Part shown: in pieces, positions 42,201 through 50,009 of the stretch
How the letters are laid out: every line of letters starts with the position of its first letter
Position numbering within the stretch: the stretch's first letter is position 1
Assembly (NCBI GenBank): GCA_964548225.1
Contig: CAZJQP010000023.1
Span: 1 to 57,845 of the forward strand
DNA from: CALMEH01 sp964548225
GTDB lineage: Bacteria > Acidobacteriota > Blastocatellia > Pyrinomonadales > Pyrinomonadaceae
DNA length: 57,845 nucleotides
Direction: 5' to 3'
Position numbers and translations under genes: made by a program
Notes under the pieces: model-generated
What the model was told of the DNA's origin: nothing
The model's database searches: none
What the model saw: the letters and a program-made list of their open reading frames with translations, nothing else

Positions 42201-44551
42201 AAGTTTACGCCAGTCGAAGCGAGATTTGGCGGCAGATGTTTTGCTTGACGTTTGCGCCGATTTTGCTTTTGTTTTTAATTGCGGCTTACGGATTTATTTA
42301 CGTTTATTTTAACGATAAACTTGCAGTTTTTAGCTGGAATGTTCTCAAAGAGGATATTGATTGGGCAATTTCAAATCAGATGCTTCGCGTTGTGCAGGAC
42401 GAAAGCGAAACATCGAAAAAATGTCCGAAAATTGTTTTGGATCAAGAAAAATACCGCGTCAAATATACGGACGAAGACGTTAATAACGGATTTTTGAACC
42501 AGCAAATTAATCGGTTCAACGCGCTTTCGTGCGAAGAACGAATTGGCGAAGGCGTTTTTCCGAATATTACCGAAAAGCTCAAAAACGTCAAGAATTACGA
42601 CGACTATCAAAACTTTATGAAGATTTTGCGCGAAACCGACGAACCTTCGCGTCGCGCCCGCAAACCGAATTTGCTGATGGTTTATCGCATCGGCAAGGAG
42701 CAAAGAGAAGAAGACGACAAACTCGGTTTCGGTGTCGCGTTTAATCCTGAATTCAACATTTCGCGCACTTTCAGCGAAACGCAAAAACGCGAAAATTTCC
42801 CGACGGTGAAAATCGGCAACAATACGAAACTTTTCGGTTGGGCGTGGGACAAAGGCAAATATGTTACGGCACTCGAAAATACGCAAGTTCTTTCGTGGAC
42901 AGATTGGCTTGCTGCTTCGATGAATCTCGAATGGAAGCGTTTGGGAAGCACGGAAGCGGCGAGAAAATACGGCACATTGTCTTTGGACGAAAAACTGCAC
43001 AGTGAATCTTTGAAGTTTATTGACCAAAAGGGAATCGAACTTCATAAACAAAAAATCGCCGCATCAAGCAATGATTGGGACGGCAAATTGCCTTCGAGAA
43101 TCGGTTTAACGGTAATGAAAATTTCCGGCGGAAACGATAATGGCGCGGTTTTGGCTCTCGGAAGTTTTCCGCGTGCGTCCGGCGGAAATCAATGGCAAAA
43201 AATAACTTACGGGCAAGATGCGTTTTGGATTCCGCCGGCAAAAATCGTCGAAAAAAGATTCCCCGGCTATCTTCGGCAAATTTACGGCGGCGACCGCAAT
43301 TTTGAAAAAGTTACGGTAATGGGTTCGTCAACCAAACCGATGTTTGCCGAAGCCGTAAGTTCGGTGCATCTCGATTTTAATTTGCACAGCGACTTTAAAG
43401 TTTCGGGAAGCGAGATTAACGATAACAGTGTTTTCGGCATAAAAATTTCCGACAAAAGTTGGAAAGGACACGGAAGCGGACAAACTTGGGTTGATTTCAA
43501 TACGTTTCTCACCGAATCGAACAATCGTTATCAGGTTTTATACGGCTTTTTGGGACTTGCCGAATCGAAAGAAAATCAAAACGCACTAACTTTCGAGCAA
43601 AATGCCGCGAGCGGTTCGACGTTTGAAAAATATGGCGACAAGATTTTGAATAAGTTTCCGAAATTTGATGAAAACATCGGGTTCAATTACAAAAATCCCG
43701 AAGAAATGAAGAATTTGCATAAAACCGAACTTGCAATGCGCTTGCGGCGAATGTTCGGCGTTGGAACTTTTGAACGAGAAGACGCAAGACAAACCGAAGA
43801 TTACAGCGCGTATATGAATTCGTTTTGGACAAAAGACGAAAATCACGATGCTTTGCGGCTTTTTGACGAAGAAGAAAAAAATGCGCCGTTGACGAATGTA
43901 AAAATACAAACAAATTTTTCACCCGCAATCTTGCCGGCGCGGGCAAATTTTCGTTTGAATAGAATCAAAAATCCGCGCGATTTTGTAACTTTGTTGTTGG
44001 GCGGCGGTGAAAACCGTTGGAGCAATATTCACGCTGCTGCCGGCTTTGCTTCAGCCGTTACAGGTCGCCACGTTTTGCCGCACATCGTCAAAAATGATGA
44101 TGCGCCCGTTCCTTATTCCCGCGCCACGGATTTTGTCAGACTTGCAAATTATATAAAACCGGGTTTGAGCGGCGTGATTTTCAGTTCCAACGGGACGGCG
44201 AACAAACAAATGAAAGCCACCGGCGCAATTGAGATTTTGCAGAAATTGAAAGATAAAAACTTTCAAATCTATGCCAAAACCGGAACATTGACCGAAGACG
44301 GCAAAGACGAAACTTCTCGGATAATCTTGGCAATTGTTCAATTTGAAGATAAAGAACAGACTAAAATTAAAAAAGGGTTGGTTTTTTCGCTGTTTGTTGA
44401 AGAAACCGTGCAAGGAACGGCGGCAACTTGGCTCGGGGAATTTATCGTGCAAAACAAAACGGAAATTTTGCGCCTTCTTGAAACGCAAATTTCCGAAACA
44501 ACTGCACCCGTAAATCAACCGCAGAAGAAAAAAGAAAAAAGTAAAAAGTAA
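39278..44551 (+). CDS. SEDS glycosyltransferase - PBP transpeptidase fusion
   Basis: About 1757 residues. The ATG at 39278 is chosen over a TTG at 39269 because GAGG (39264-39267) is correctly spaced only from the ATG. Order: two N-terminal helices; an extracytoplasmic region of about 330 residues; ten or more helices forming an FtsW/RodA-like SEDS domain with GGLFGLGFGN (about 792-801), Asp817 in QVDSVFSFYVVGDYG and the later MNVGAAPLTGRNLPMLAVHS; another helix near 995; then a transpeptidase domain with SSTK (S1350-K1353), SNN (S1414) and KTGT (K1667). SEDS proteins polymerise lipid II and class B PBPs cross-link it; fusing both in one chain is unusual. Confidence 0.8.
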   Translation: MLILFFLLPLIVLLAVFIFMPQQRKNLHWFCGFAAFISLSAMIYAVNSSPLWNDGERIVWSGISSKSTELIVGGNAETASVGWANGSFSPKIKATSAEKQTKLEISGGGGFVRREATNEYINGTLIEDEKPQTIGNYTYQKISGFYCGTRLNISLNNNLLVQIKLPDTAKDRVYNLDSVVNNATQNLTPKGEKQNSLFCSAEYNLAPPERLRQVEELKLVLADARLLLRPNGEIRFLDSRSAPEQSCENPCRVRILWSNSSLTAEFDAMPKTNHAVLKFLPPYQNFSPLPKDTEAKQQLTVTNQISAGEFAYTLPLGKKESAEKRKLDLSQLTEYIPEAFEKVVQKPCEPPICKLVEGENVYFAFMRVKDLPSFGWILIFSVLPFVLFLFGLRLVSPQPSPEINAMICCFVTAIWNFSVFRLLLAFRYALDPAYLDKHSIGDLTLAFGGLIFLPCLLFLLARICFDARRYIESSEAKELMSKSILFLVAFIIVFILEVKYVQTLWTNLPKTFEFSLSWFYGGGIVFLFVYLFLHIFFLYFYKQGRVFAEESENSVSRILKFIFLGIWELPRKFADKSRRIWLDIFAEGLTFGKILIGFSLIYGLFVVVGFFVLGVFGKDFLPFIFCWIPVIFWLGAKSIKTDAETTEAIKNAKWKIVTLAVLTFVPFFFLPIATSDAGSIYANFVILLMLACVLFKAADGNRIFGRISMGLIFIGIVAVFTLYLNFSSFVGLTKNLGEAVPRVLAFKSGDDFQHFILSSDAGTNENQIGLNVYDITNVYQHTWENKAIAREGGLFGLGFGNAPVRLSQIRGDTIQVDSVFSFYVVGDYGFIGGILLLLMYFVPLLIIYFGGRKIFGVGFSTALIICCAFLLEGLIHAAMNVGAAPLTGRNLPMLAVHSFNGDFLRWTVLFAFVINAIYWHYREDGEFENETVCLLTNEENQIENARLGQNLTKPVPDANGKLPTKSEVFKYRFNQVYASRSEIWRQMFCLTFAPILLLFLIAAYGFIYVYFNDKLAVFSWNVLKEDIDWAISNQMLRVVQDESETSKKCPKIVLDQEKYRVKYTDEDVNNGFLNQQINRFNALSCEERIGEGVFPNITEKLKNVKNYDDYQNFMKILRETDEPSRRARKPNLLMVYRIGKEQREEDDKLGFGVAFNPEFNISRTFSETQKRENFPTVKIGNNTKLFGWAWDKGKYVTALENTQVLSWTDWLAASMNLEWKRLGSTEAARKYGTLSLDEKLHSESLKFIDQKGIELHKQKIAASSNDWDGKLPSRIGLTVMKISGGNDNGAVLALGSFPRASGGNQWQKITYGQDAFWIPPAKIVEKRFPGYLRQIYGGDRNFEKVTVMGSSTKPMFAEAVSSVHLDFNLHSDFKVSGSEINDNSVFGIKISDKSWKGHGSGQTWVDFNTFLTESNNRYQVLYGFLGLAESKENQNALTFEQNAASGSTFEKYGDKILNKFPKFDENIGFNYKNPEEMKNLHKTELAMRLRRMFGVGTFEREDARQTEDYSAYMNSFWTKDENHDALRLFDEEEKNAPLTNVKIQTNFSPAILPARANFRLNRIKNPRDFVTLLLGGGENRWSNIHAAAGFASAVTGRHVLPHIVKNDDAPVPYSRATDFVRLANYIKPGLSGVIFSSNGTANKQMKATGAIEILQKLKDKNFQIYAKTGTLTEDGKDETSRIILAIVQFEDKEQTKIKKGLVFSLFVEETVQGTAATWLGEFIVQNKTEILRLLETQISETTAPVNQPQKKKEKSKK

Positions 44552-44620
44552 TAATTTGAGTTTAAGAATAATTGATGATAAGTTTTGAGACGGTTTTACA
44601 ACAAACAACTAACAAATGCT

Positions 44621-45046
44621 ATGAAAAAAATTGGCGGAGTAATCGTTACACACGGACAACTTGCGAGTGAATTATTGTCGGCAGCAGAAACGATTGTCGG
44701 CGTTCAGAGCCATATTACGGCGGTTTCAATCGGTTGGCACGATGATGTTGAATTGGCGAAAGACGAAATTTCCCGTGCCATAAAAAAAGTTTCCGAAGGC
44801 AATGGCGTTTTGCTTTTAACGGATATGTTCGGCGGCACACCGACGAATATTTCCGCAATGTTTTTGAAGGAAAACGAAACCGAAATCGTTACAGGGGTAA
44901 ATCTGCCGATGGTTATTAAACTTTCGACGCAAAAAGAAGAAATGTCTTTGCGGGAAATGGCAAAATTGGTAGAAAGTCAAGGAAAACAAGCTATTTACCG
45001 CACGAGCGAGCTTTTAGAACCGCAAAAAATGAAAAAAGATGCTTGA
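44621..45046 (+). CDS. PTS EIIA component, mannose family
   Basis: 141 residues. The active-site His is His10 (IVTHG), and LLTDMFGGTPTN near 70-81 is the family motif. The EIIA-Man fold accepts phosphate from HPr. No EIIB/EIIC sugar permease is present, so a regulatory role is likely, as in proteobacterial rpoN-hprK-rapZ clusters. The frame is open from 44585; the ATG at 44621 is the normal start. It overlaps HPr by 8 bp. Confidence 0.93.
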   Translation: MKKIGGVIVTHGQLASELLSAAETIVGVQSHITAVSIGWHDDVELAKDEISRAIKKVSEGNGVLLLTDMFGGTPTNISAMFLKENETEIVTGVNLPMVIKLSTQKEEMSLREMAKLVESQGKQAIYRTSELLEPQKMKKDA

Positions 45047-45311
45047 AGGGAAAATTAAAGTTATCAATCCACTCGGACTTCACGCCCGCGCCGCTGCTGT
45101 GTTGGTGCGTTTGGCTGGAAAATTTGAAAGCAAAATTATTTTATGGCGAACCGATAACAACGTAATGGCGGACGCAAAATCAATTCTAAGTGTTTTGACA
45201 CTTTCGGCTTCAAAAGGCACACAACTTGAAATAAGCGTTGAAGGCGAGGACGAAACTCAAGCGTTTGAAGCAGTTTGCGAGGTTTTCGCAAACGGTTTCG
45301 GAGAATTATAG
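45039..45311 (+). CDS. ptsH: Phosphocarrier protein HPr
   Basis: 90 residues. The active-site His lies in LGLHARAA (about His15), and the regulatory Ser region ADAKSILSVLTLSASKG is intact, so HprK (33428-34363) can act on it. No enzyme I gene is seen in the window. It overlaps the EIIA gene by 8 bp, so the two are translationally coupled. With HprK, RapZ and EIIA it forms a regulatory phosphotransfer branch. Confidence 0.95.
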   Translation: MLEGKIKVINPLGLHARAAAVLVRLAGKFESKIILWRTDNNVMADAKSILSVLTLSASKGTQLEISVEGEDETQAFEAVCEVFANGFGEL

Positions 45312-45318
45312 CTGATTG

Positions 45319-45417
45319 TTTTAACACAAAGACGCAAAGGCGCAAAGATTTTTACAATTCGGGTTTAAGAAATAAAAATTCTTTGCTTCTTTGCGCCTTT
45401 GCGTCTTTGCGTTAAAA
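45319..45417. repeat. CAAAGACGCAAAGGCG palindrome between HPr and arginase
   Basis: The 29-bp arms 45319-45347 and 45389-45417 differ at one base. The words are cgcaaag tandems. A 41-nt centre separates them. It probably works as a terminator-like hairpin, though no T run follows. Confidence 0.9.
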
Positions 45418-45437
45418 TCTAAATTTACTTTCTCATT

Positions 45438-46379
45438 ATGTCATCAGAAAAAAAAATCGGTATTTTAGGTGTTCCACTCGGTTTTGGAGCGGAAACGAAA
45501 GGCAGTGAATTGGGAGTTACGGCTTTGCGGTTGGCGAATATTCGTGGAAGTTTGCTTGTCAATCATATCAGCGAACTTGGCTATGACGTTAAAGATTATG
45601 GCGATGTCGAAATTGTAAAGCCGGATTATATTGCTCCCAAAAATGAGAATCCGAAATATTTAACAGAGATTTTAGCGTCATCGAAAAATATGGCGCAATC
45701 GGTTAAACAAATTTTGCAAGATGGTCGTGTTCCCGTAATTTTGGGCGGTGATCATTCGATTGCAATTGGAACTTTTTCGGGCATTTCTTCTCATTTTCGC
45801 GCAAAAGATGAAGAAATCGGTTTGATTTGGTTCGATGCACACGCTGACATCAACACGCCCGAAACTTCAGGTTCAGGAAATATTCACGGAATGCCGCTTG
45901 CCGCAATTCTTGGCGATGGAAACGCCGAACTCGTTAATTTAGAAGGTTTTGCGCCGAAATTGAATCCGAACTTTTTTGCTCACATCGGCGCAAGAGATTT
46001 GGATGCGGGCGAACAAAAACGTATTCACGAACTTGGTTTGCGGAACAATTTTTTTACAATGAGCGATATTGACCGACGCGGAATGTTGGCTTGTGTTGAA
46101 GAAGCGATAAAAATCGCGTCCGGCGCATCCGGCGGTTTTGCGATTACGTTTGATGTTGACGTGATTGACCCGCGATTTGCGCCCGGTTCGGGAACACTCG
46201 TGCGTGGCGGCATTACTTACCGCGAAGCGCATCTTGCCCTCGAAGTAATTGCGGAACACAACGGAAATGTCCGTTCATTTGAAATAGTCGAGGTCAATCC
46301 GATGCTCGATAAAAGCAATATTACGGTCGAACTCGCGGGCGAATTGATTCTTTCGGCACTTGGCAAAACGATTTTATAG
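45438..46379 (+). CDS. rocF: Arginase/agmatinase-family ureohydrolase, probably arginase
   Basis: 313 residues, with all manganese-ligand motifs: GGDHS (103-107), DAHAD (133-137) and FDVDVIDP (Asp239 and Asp241). The substrate loop SGSGNIHGMPLA follows DAHADINTPE, as in arginases. The N terminus has VPLGFGAETKGSELG, similar to arginases. It would split arginine into ornithine and urea; an agmatinase or formiminoglutamase activity is less likely. It has no Shine-Dalgarno sequence; a palindromic repeat precedes it. Confidence 0.9.
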   Translation: MSSEKKIGILGVPLGFGAETKGSELGVTALRLANIRGSLLVNHISELGYDVKDYGDVEIVKPDYIAPKNENPKYLTEILASSKNMAQSVKQILQDGRVPVILGGDHSIAIGTFSGISSHFRAKDEEIGLIWFDAHADINTPETSGSGNIHGMPLAAILGDGNAELVNLEGFAPKLNPNFFAHIGARDLDAGEQKRIHELGLRNNFFTMSDIDRRGMLACVEEAIKIASGASGGFAITFDVDVIDPRFAPGSGTLVRGGITYREAHLALEVIAEHNGNVRSFEIVEVNPMLDKSNITVELAGELILSALGKTIL

Positions 46380-46380
46380 C

Positions 46381-46457
46381 AATCGGCAATCAGCAATCAG
46401 CATTCAGTTTTTCCGATTATTGACTGCTGATTGCTGACTGCTGACTGCTGACTGCTA
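46381..46457. repeat. Imperfect palindrome of GCAATCA/TGACTGC words before ddl
   Basis: A tandem of gcaatca-type words on the left (about 46386-46408) is complementary to gactgct/gattgct words on the right (46425-46457). It ends 4 bp before the ddl ATG. Confidence 0.85.
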
Positions 46458-46461
46458 AAAT

Positions 46462-47547
46462 ATGAAAACAAAAATTGGTGTAATTTTCGGCGGACGCTCA
46501 GGCGAACACGAGGTTTCGGTGCGTTCGGCGAAAACGGTTATCGAGCAGATTGACAAGGAAAAATATGAAGTTTTTCCGATGGCAATTACCAAAGAGGGAA
46601 ATTGGTTGAATCCTTCGGACTCGTTAAAATTATTGCCCGAAACAACTCAAGCAATTTTCAGCGAAACTGATTTTCCTAACAAAACGGTTAATTTAGTTGG
46701 AAGTTACGAAGAGAAATTTCCTCAGCTTGATGTTATTTTTCCGGTTCTTCACGGAACATATGGCGAAGACGGCACGATTCAAGGGCTTTTTGAAATGGCT
46801 GGAATTCCTTACGTCGGGTGCGATGTTTTGGCTTCTTCGTGCGGAATGGACAAGGTTGTGATGAAAACGCTTTTCCGCGATGCAGAATTGCCGATTTGTC
46901 GTTATGTTTGGTTTTTGCGAAGTGAATTTGAAAACGCGCAAGCTGCGACCGTCAAACTTGTTGAAGCAAAATTGGGTTTTCCGTGTTTCGTAAAACCTGC
47001 TAATTTAGGCTCATCCGTCGGTGTTTCAAAAGCAACCGATGCCGAATCTTTACGCGAAGCCATCAAACTCGCCGCTGAATATGACCGCAAAATCATTGTC
47101 GAAGAGTCGCTCGAAATGCGCGAAATCGAATGCGCGGTTCTGGGAAATGATCACCCGCAAGCGAGCCTTCCGGGTGAATATGTAATTCACGACGAAAGTA
47201 AAAAATTCCTTGATTACACCGAAAAATATACCGGCACAGGCAATAATGATTTTGTCGTTCCGGCACTTATTTCTCAAGAATTAAGCCAAAAAATTCAACA
47301 AATGGCAATTACTGCCTTTAAATCCATTAGCGGTTCGGGTTTGGCGCGGGTTGATTTCTTTTTGCGGACGGATAACGGTGCGCTTTTAGTAAATGAAATC
47401 AATACTTTGCCCGGTTTAACCGATGCTTCCGGCTATCCGAAAATGTGGGCGGGAAGCGGTTTGAAGTTTCCGCAAGTGATTGATAAATTAGTCGAACTCG
47501 CGTTTGAACGCCACGCCGACAAAATGCGGAATAAGACAAGTTTTTAA
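46462..47547 (+). CDS. ddl: D-alanine--D-alanine ligase
   Basis: 361 residues. ATP-grasp enzyme that makes D-Ala-D-Ala for peptidoglycan precursors. FGGRSGEHEVSVRSA is at residues 10-24, HGTYGEDGTIQGLFEMAGIPYVG follows near 96-118, FVKPANLGSSVGVSKA near 177, and the C-terminal NEINTLPGLTD near 315. The length and motifs favour the normal D-Ala-D-Ala enzyme; D-Ala-D-Lac ligases differ in the omega-loop, which I have not resolved. A convergent hairpin follows. Confidence 0.95.
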   Translation: MKTKIGVIFGGRSGEHEVSVRSAKTVIEQIDKEKYEVFPMAITKEGNWLNPSDSLKLLPETTQAIFSETDFPNKTVNLVGSYEEKFPQLDVIFPVLHGTYGEDGTIQGLFEMAGIPYVGCDVLASSCGMDKVVMKTLFRDAELPICRYVWFLRSEFENAQAATVKLVEAKLGFPCFVKPANLGSSVGVSKATDAESLREAIKLAAEYDRKIIVEESLEMREIECAVLGNDHPQASLPGEYVIHDESKKFLDYTEKYTGTGNNDFVVPALISQELSQKIQQMAITAFKSISGSGLARVDFFLRTDNGALLVNEINTLPGLTDASGYPKMWAGSGLKFPQVIDKLVELAFERHADKMRNKTSF

Positions 47548-47556
47548 TCAAGTGTG

Positions 47557-47610
47557 AAATGAGAGGTGAGAAATGAGAGCGAATTCACTCTCATTTCTCA
47601 CCTCTCATTT
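47557..47610. terminator. Bidirectional hairpin between ddl and the VWA gene
   Basis: A perfect 23-bp inverted repeat (47557-47579 and 47588-47610) with words aaatgagag / ctctcattt. It separates convergent genes, so it probably terminates both. Confidence 0.85.
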
Positions 47611-47611
47611 T

Positions 47612-48523
47612 TCATTTCTTAGGTGCATTGTAGCCTTTGCGGGTTCTGATTGTCAGATTCGGTTTTGAGACGCGGACTTCGATTGAACGCCATTTGCCGT
47701 CTTTAGCGGTGTTTGTTGGTGAGTATGTCAGTGTATATTGCGAACCTAATTCGCCGACAATTTCGGCAAATGCTTGGCGCAAAGCCATACCGCCGGACGC
47801 GGCGATAAATTTTCCGCCAGATTTTTCGGCAAAGTTTTTCAATGCCGATTGGCTTTGCATTCGGTCGCGCCCGTTCATTTCGATTGACGACATATCAACC
47901 GTGTAAATCGTTGCACCGACAGAAATTGCGGCTTTTAACACCTTGCTGTCGCTGTATCTGCTTTTAGTATCTGCGCCGTCTGAAAGCACGACGATGGCTT
48001 TGCGTTTTTCTTCTCTTTTTGACAATGCTTGCGCGGCTTCCATAATTGCGTCGTTCAAAACCGTCATTCCGGTTGCCTTCAAATCGAAAACTTTATCAAG
48101 CACATCGCGGCTGTTTGAGAAATCCTGCACGAGCGAAACCTTTGAATCGAAATTAAAAATTGCGGCACTATCTTCAGGGCGCAAACCGTCGAGAAAAGTA
48201 ATTGCGGCAGAACGCGCCAGAGAAATGCGCGATTCCATACTTCCCGAAGTGTCAATCAAAATAACGGCGGCGAAAGACGTTGATTCAGCACCGAAAAAAT
48301 CGAGAGTTTGTTCTTTTCCGTCTTCAAAAACCTTGAATTGCGATTTTTTCAAACCGCCCACAACTTTTCCATCTTTATCAGTAATTGTTGTATTGAGAAC
48401 AACTATTGAAGAATCAACATTAATTATTTCGTCGTTGTTGTCTTGCCCAAAAAGCGTCAGATTTAGGATAAAAAGCAATAGAATAAGATAAATTTTACAC
48501 ATAAAAAAATAGTTTTGAGCCAT
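47612..48523 (-). CDS. Secreted VWA-domain protein, acidobacterial type
   Basis: 303 residues. A hydrophobic N terminus (signal peptide, about residues 9-27; the ATG at 48502 is an alternative start), then a short Ig-like segment (VLNTTITDKDGKVVGGLKKSQFKVFEDGKEQ), then a von Willebrand A domain with the MIDAS residues DTSGSM (91-96) and VVLSDGAD later on. The layout matches the VWFA-related family common in Acidobacteriota. It probably binds extracellular or periplasmic ligands through a metal ion. No partner gene is evident. Confidence 0.85.
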   Translation of the reverse strand: MAQNYFFMCKIYLILLLFILNLTLFGQDNNDEIINVDSSIVVLNTTITDKDGKVVGGLKKSQFKVFEDGKEQTLDFFGAESTSFAAVILIDTSGSMESRISLARSAAITFLDGLRPEDSAAIFNFDSKVSLVQDFSNSRDVLDKVFDLKATGMTVLNDAIMEAAQALSKREEKRKAIVVLSDGADTKSRYSDSKVLKAAISVGATIYTVDMSSIEMNGRDRMQSQSALKNFAEKSGGKFIAASGGMALRQAFAEIVGELGSQYTLTYSPTNTAKDGKWRSIEVRVSKPNLTIRTRKGYNAPKK

Positions 48524-48558
48524 TCTTAACTCAGAAACTATGCAATATTGAGAACTAA

Positions 48559-48596
48559 AGAGCAGAAGCGATCTGATAAATTCTGCTTCTTGCTCT
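48559..48596 (-). terminator. Hairpin after the secreted coiled-coil gene
   Basis: AGAGCAGAAGC pairs with GCTTCTTGCTCT (one bulge) between the stop of the gene at 48649 and the VWA start. The T run is weak. Confidence 0.4.
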
Positions 48597-48648
48597 CAAA
48601 AACTAATTTTTTTTAATGCACGGTTTCTAAATTAAATCTGTATCAAAA

Positions 48649-49200
48649 CTATTTGCCGAAGCGCAAAAATTTAACAACTTTCAAAAGCAAATTCGAGCTT
48701 TGAATGGCGGCGGCGGAAATAGTATATCTGGAAGTTTTCTTCAGTTCGTCAACGAGTTTAACGGTGCTTTCCTTTAAAACATTAAAGGCGTTTGCTATTG
48801 AAAGCGGCGAATCCTTCTCGTTTTCTTCGGTTTCCTTGCCGTCATCGTCGCCGCCCAAATCACTGCGGATTTTCTTGACGAGTTTTTCCAATCTTTCAAG
48901 TTTTTTGCGGTCATCAGCCGAAAGAGAATTGTTGGCGGCAAAGGCTTTTTCGAGTTCATCGGTGAGTTTCAGGGCTTCTTCGCCGCGTTTGAGCATTTCG
49001 GTATATTCCTTTTTCTGTTGCTCGATGCACATTTTGGCAAGATTTTCTTTTACGCCTTGCGGAATTTCTTCTCTTTGCGGATTTCTCCGCACAATTTGAT
49101 TTTCATCTTGTTTATTACTGCACGTTTGAGCGTTGACGAACAACGAAAACGCCGCCGACAGCAGTAAAAAGAGAAATAATTTTGAGAATTTGGAAAACAT
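48649..49200 (-). CDS. Secreted helical protein, unknown
   Basis: About 183 residues. A signal peptide (MFSKFSKLFLFLLLSAAFSLFVNAQ) is followed by a helical, charged region (coiled coil about 50-115), a Lys/Glu/Asp-rich segment and a basic C terminus (LLKVVKFLRFGK). The frame opens with TTG at 49209; the ATG at 49200 puts the signal peptide at the start. It overlaps or abuts the upstream gene's TGA, so the two are translationally linked. No family recognised. Confidence 0.65.
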   Translation of the reverse strand: MFSKFSKLFLFLLLSAAFSLFVNAQTCSNKQDENQIVRRNPQREEIPQGVKENLAKMCIEQQKKEYTEMLKRGEEALKLTDELEKAFAANNSLSADDRKKLERLEKLVKKIRSDLGGDDDGKETEENEKDSPLSIANAFNVLKESTVKLVDELKKTSRYTISAAAIQSSNLLLKVVKFLRFGK

Positions 49201-49205
49201 TATTT

Positions 49206-49847
49206 TCAATCGTTATCTTGCGTCGGATCAACCATTATGCCGGTAACGGATTCGACTAATTTAATTAAAAATTCTTCTTCCGCCGTGCCTGAACTTTGCA
49301 AAGTCGTCCATTCACTCATTAAACCGTTTTCCGAACGCCCTTCGACTTTTGCTGTTACCGAAACATTATTTTGCACGCCGTCAATGGATTGAACTTCAAC
49401 GGTTAAAGTAAAACGTCCGCGAGTCCAAGAAGCGTCCGAATAAGGCAAAACGGCATAACGGCTGAGTTCACTGCGTGTTGTTACAGCACCTTTGGCGAAA
49501 ACGTAGGGTTGTGAAACGATGATTCCGTCCGACGGGCGCGAAGCCGTATCGTCAATCAGAATTTTCATACTTTCCATCACGTCCCGAATAGTTTCAATCA
49601 AAACATCGCGGCGGGAAGTCAATTTATAAGGATTCGCCAAACGCTCACGAACTTTGGTTTTTCCTTTGCCCCAATCGAGCGAACGCCCGTCGCCGCTGTT
49701 GGTTGTTGTTGTGGTTTGGGTGGTTTTACCCGAATCTTGTTTAATTTGCTGCGTTTGTGTGTCAATTCCTTTTTGCGTCGAAGATTGAGCGAAGCCGCTG
49801 ACGACAAACGTCAAAATAATGGCGGCGGAAATTATTAGATTCTTCAT
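49206..49847 (-). CDS. Secreted protein, unknown
   Basis: 213 residues. A signal peptide (MKNLIISAAIILTFVVSGFAQ) is followed by a Gln/Thr/Ser-rich low-complexity segment (about residues 22-50). The rest is a mixed alpha/beta domain with DVLIETIRDVMESMKILIDD and FTLTVEVQSIDGVQNNVSVTAKVEGRSE. It forms a two-gene unit with the helical protein downstream. No family recognised; export to the periplasm or surface is the only confident statement. Confidence 0.7.
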   Translation of the reverse strand: MKNLIISAAIILTFVVSGFAQSSTQKGIDTQTQQIKQDSGKTTQTTTTTNSGDGRSLDWGKGKTKVRERLANPYKLTSRRDVLIETIRDVMESMKILIDDTASRPSDGIIVSQPYVFAKGAVTTRSELSRYAVLPYSDASWTRGRFTLTVEVQSIDGVQNNVSVTAKVEGRSENGLMSEWTTLQSSGTAEEEFLIKLVESVTGIMVDPTQDND

Positions 49848-49936
49848 AAATTTATCTTCCGAAAATTAAATTGTAACGCAAAATTGCTTGAAACTGTATG
49901 TTTGATGATTTGAAAAATTTTAAGGTTGCACTTTGG

Positions 49937-50009
49937 GGAGAAGAAATGAGAAATGAGAAATGAGAAGTAGAACAAAATCTCACTTCTCGCTTCTTATTTC
50001 TCATTTCTC
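49937..50009. repeat. GAAATGA/TCATTTC palindrome overlapping the GT2 stop
   Basis: A tandem of gaaatga on the left (49938-49968) is complementary to tcatttc words (49981-50009). The right arm is inside the last codons of the glycosyltransferase gene, so the repeat also supplies its C-terminal residues (EQLRNEK). Confidence 0.75.

Noticed and set aside
44552..44620. Terminator between the SEDS-PBP gene and EIIA
   Set aside because: No stem with a T run is visible, so transcription probably continues into EIIA-HPr.
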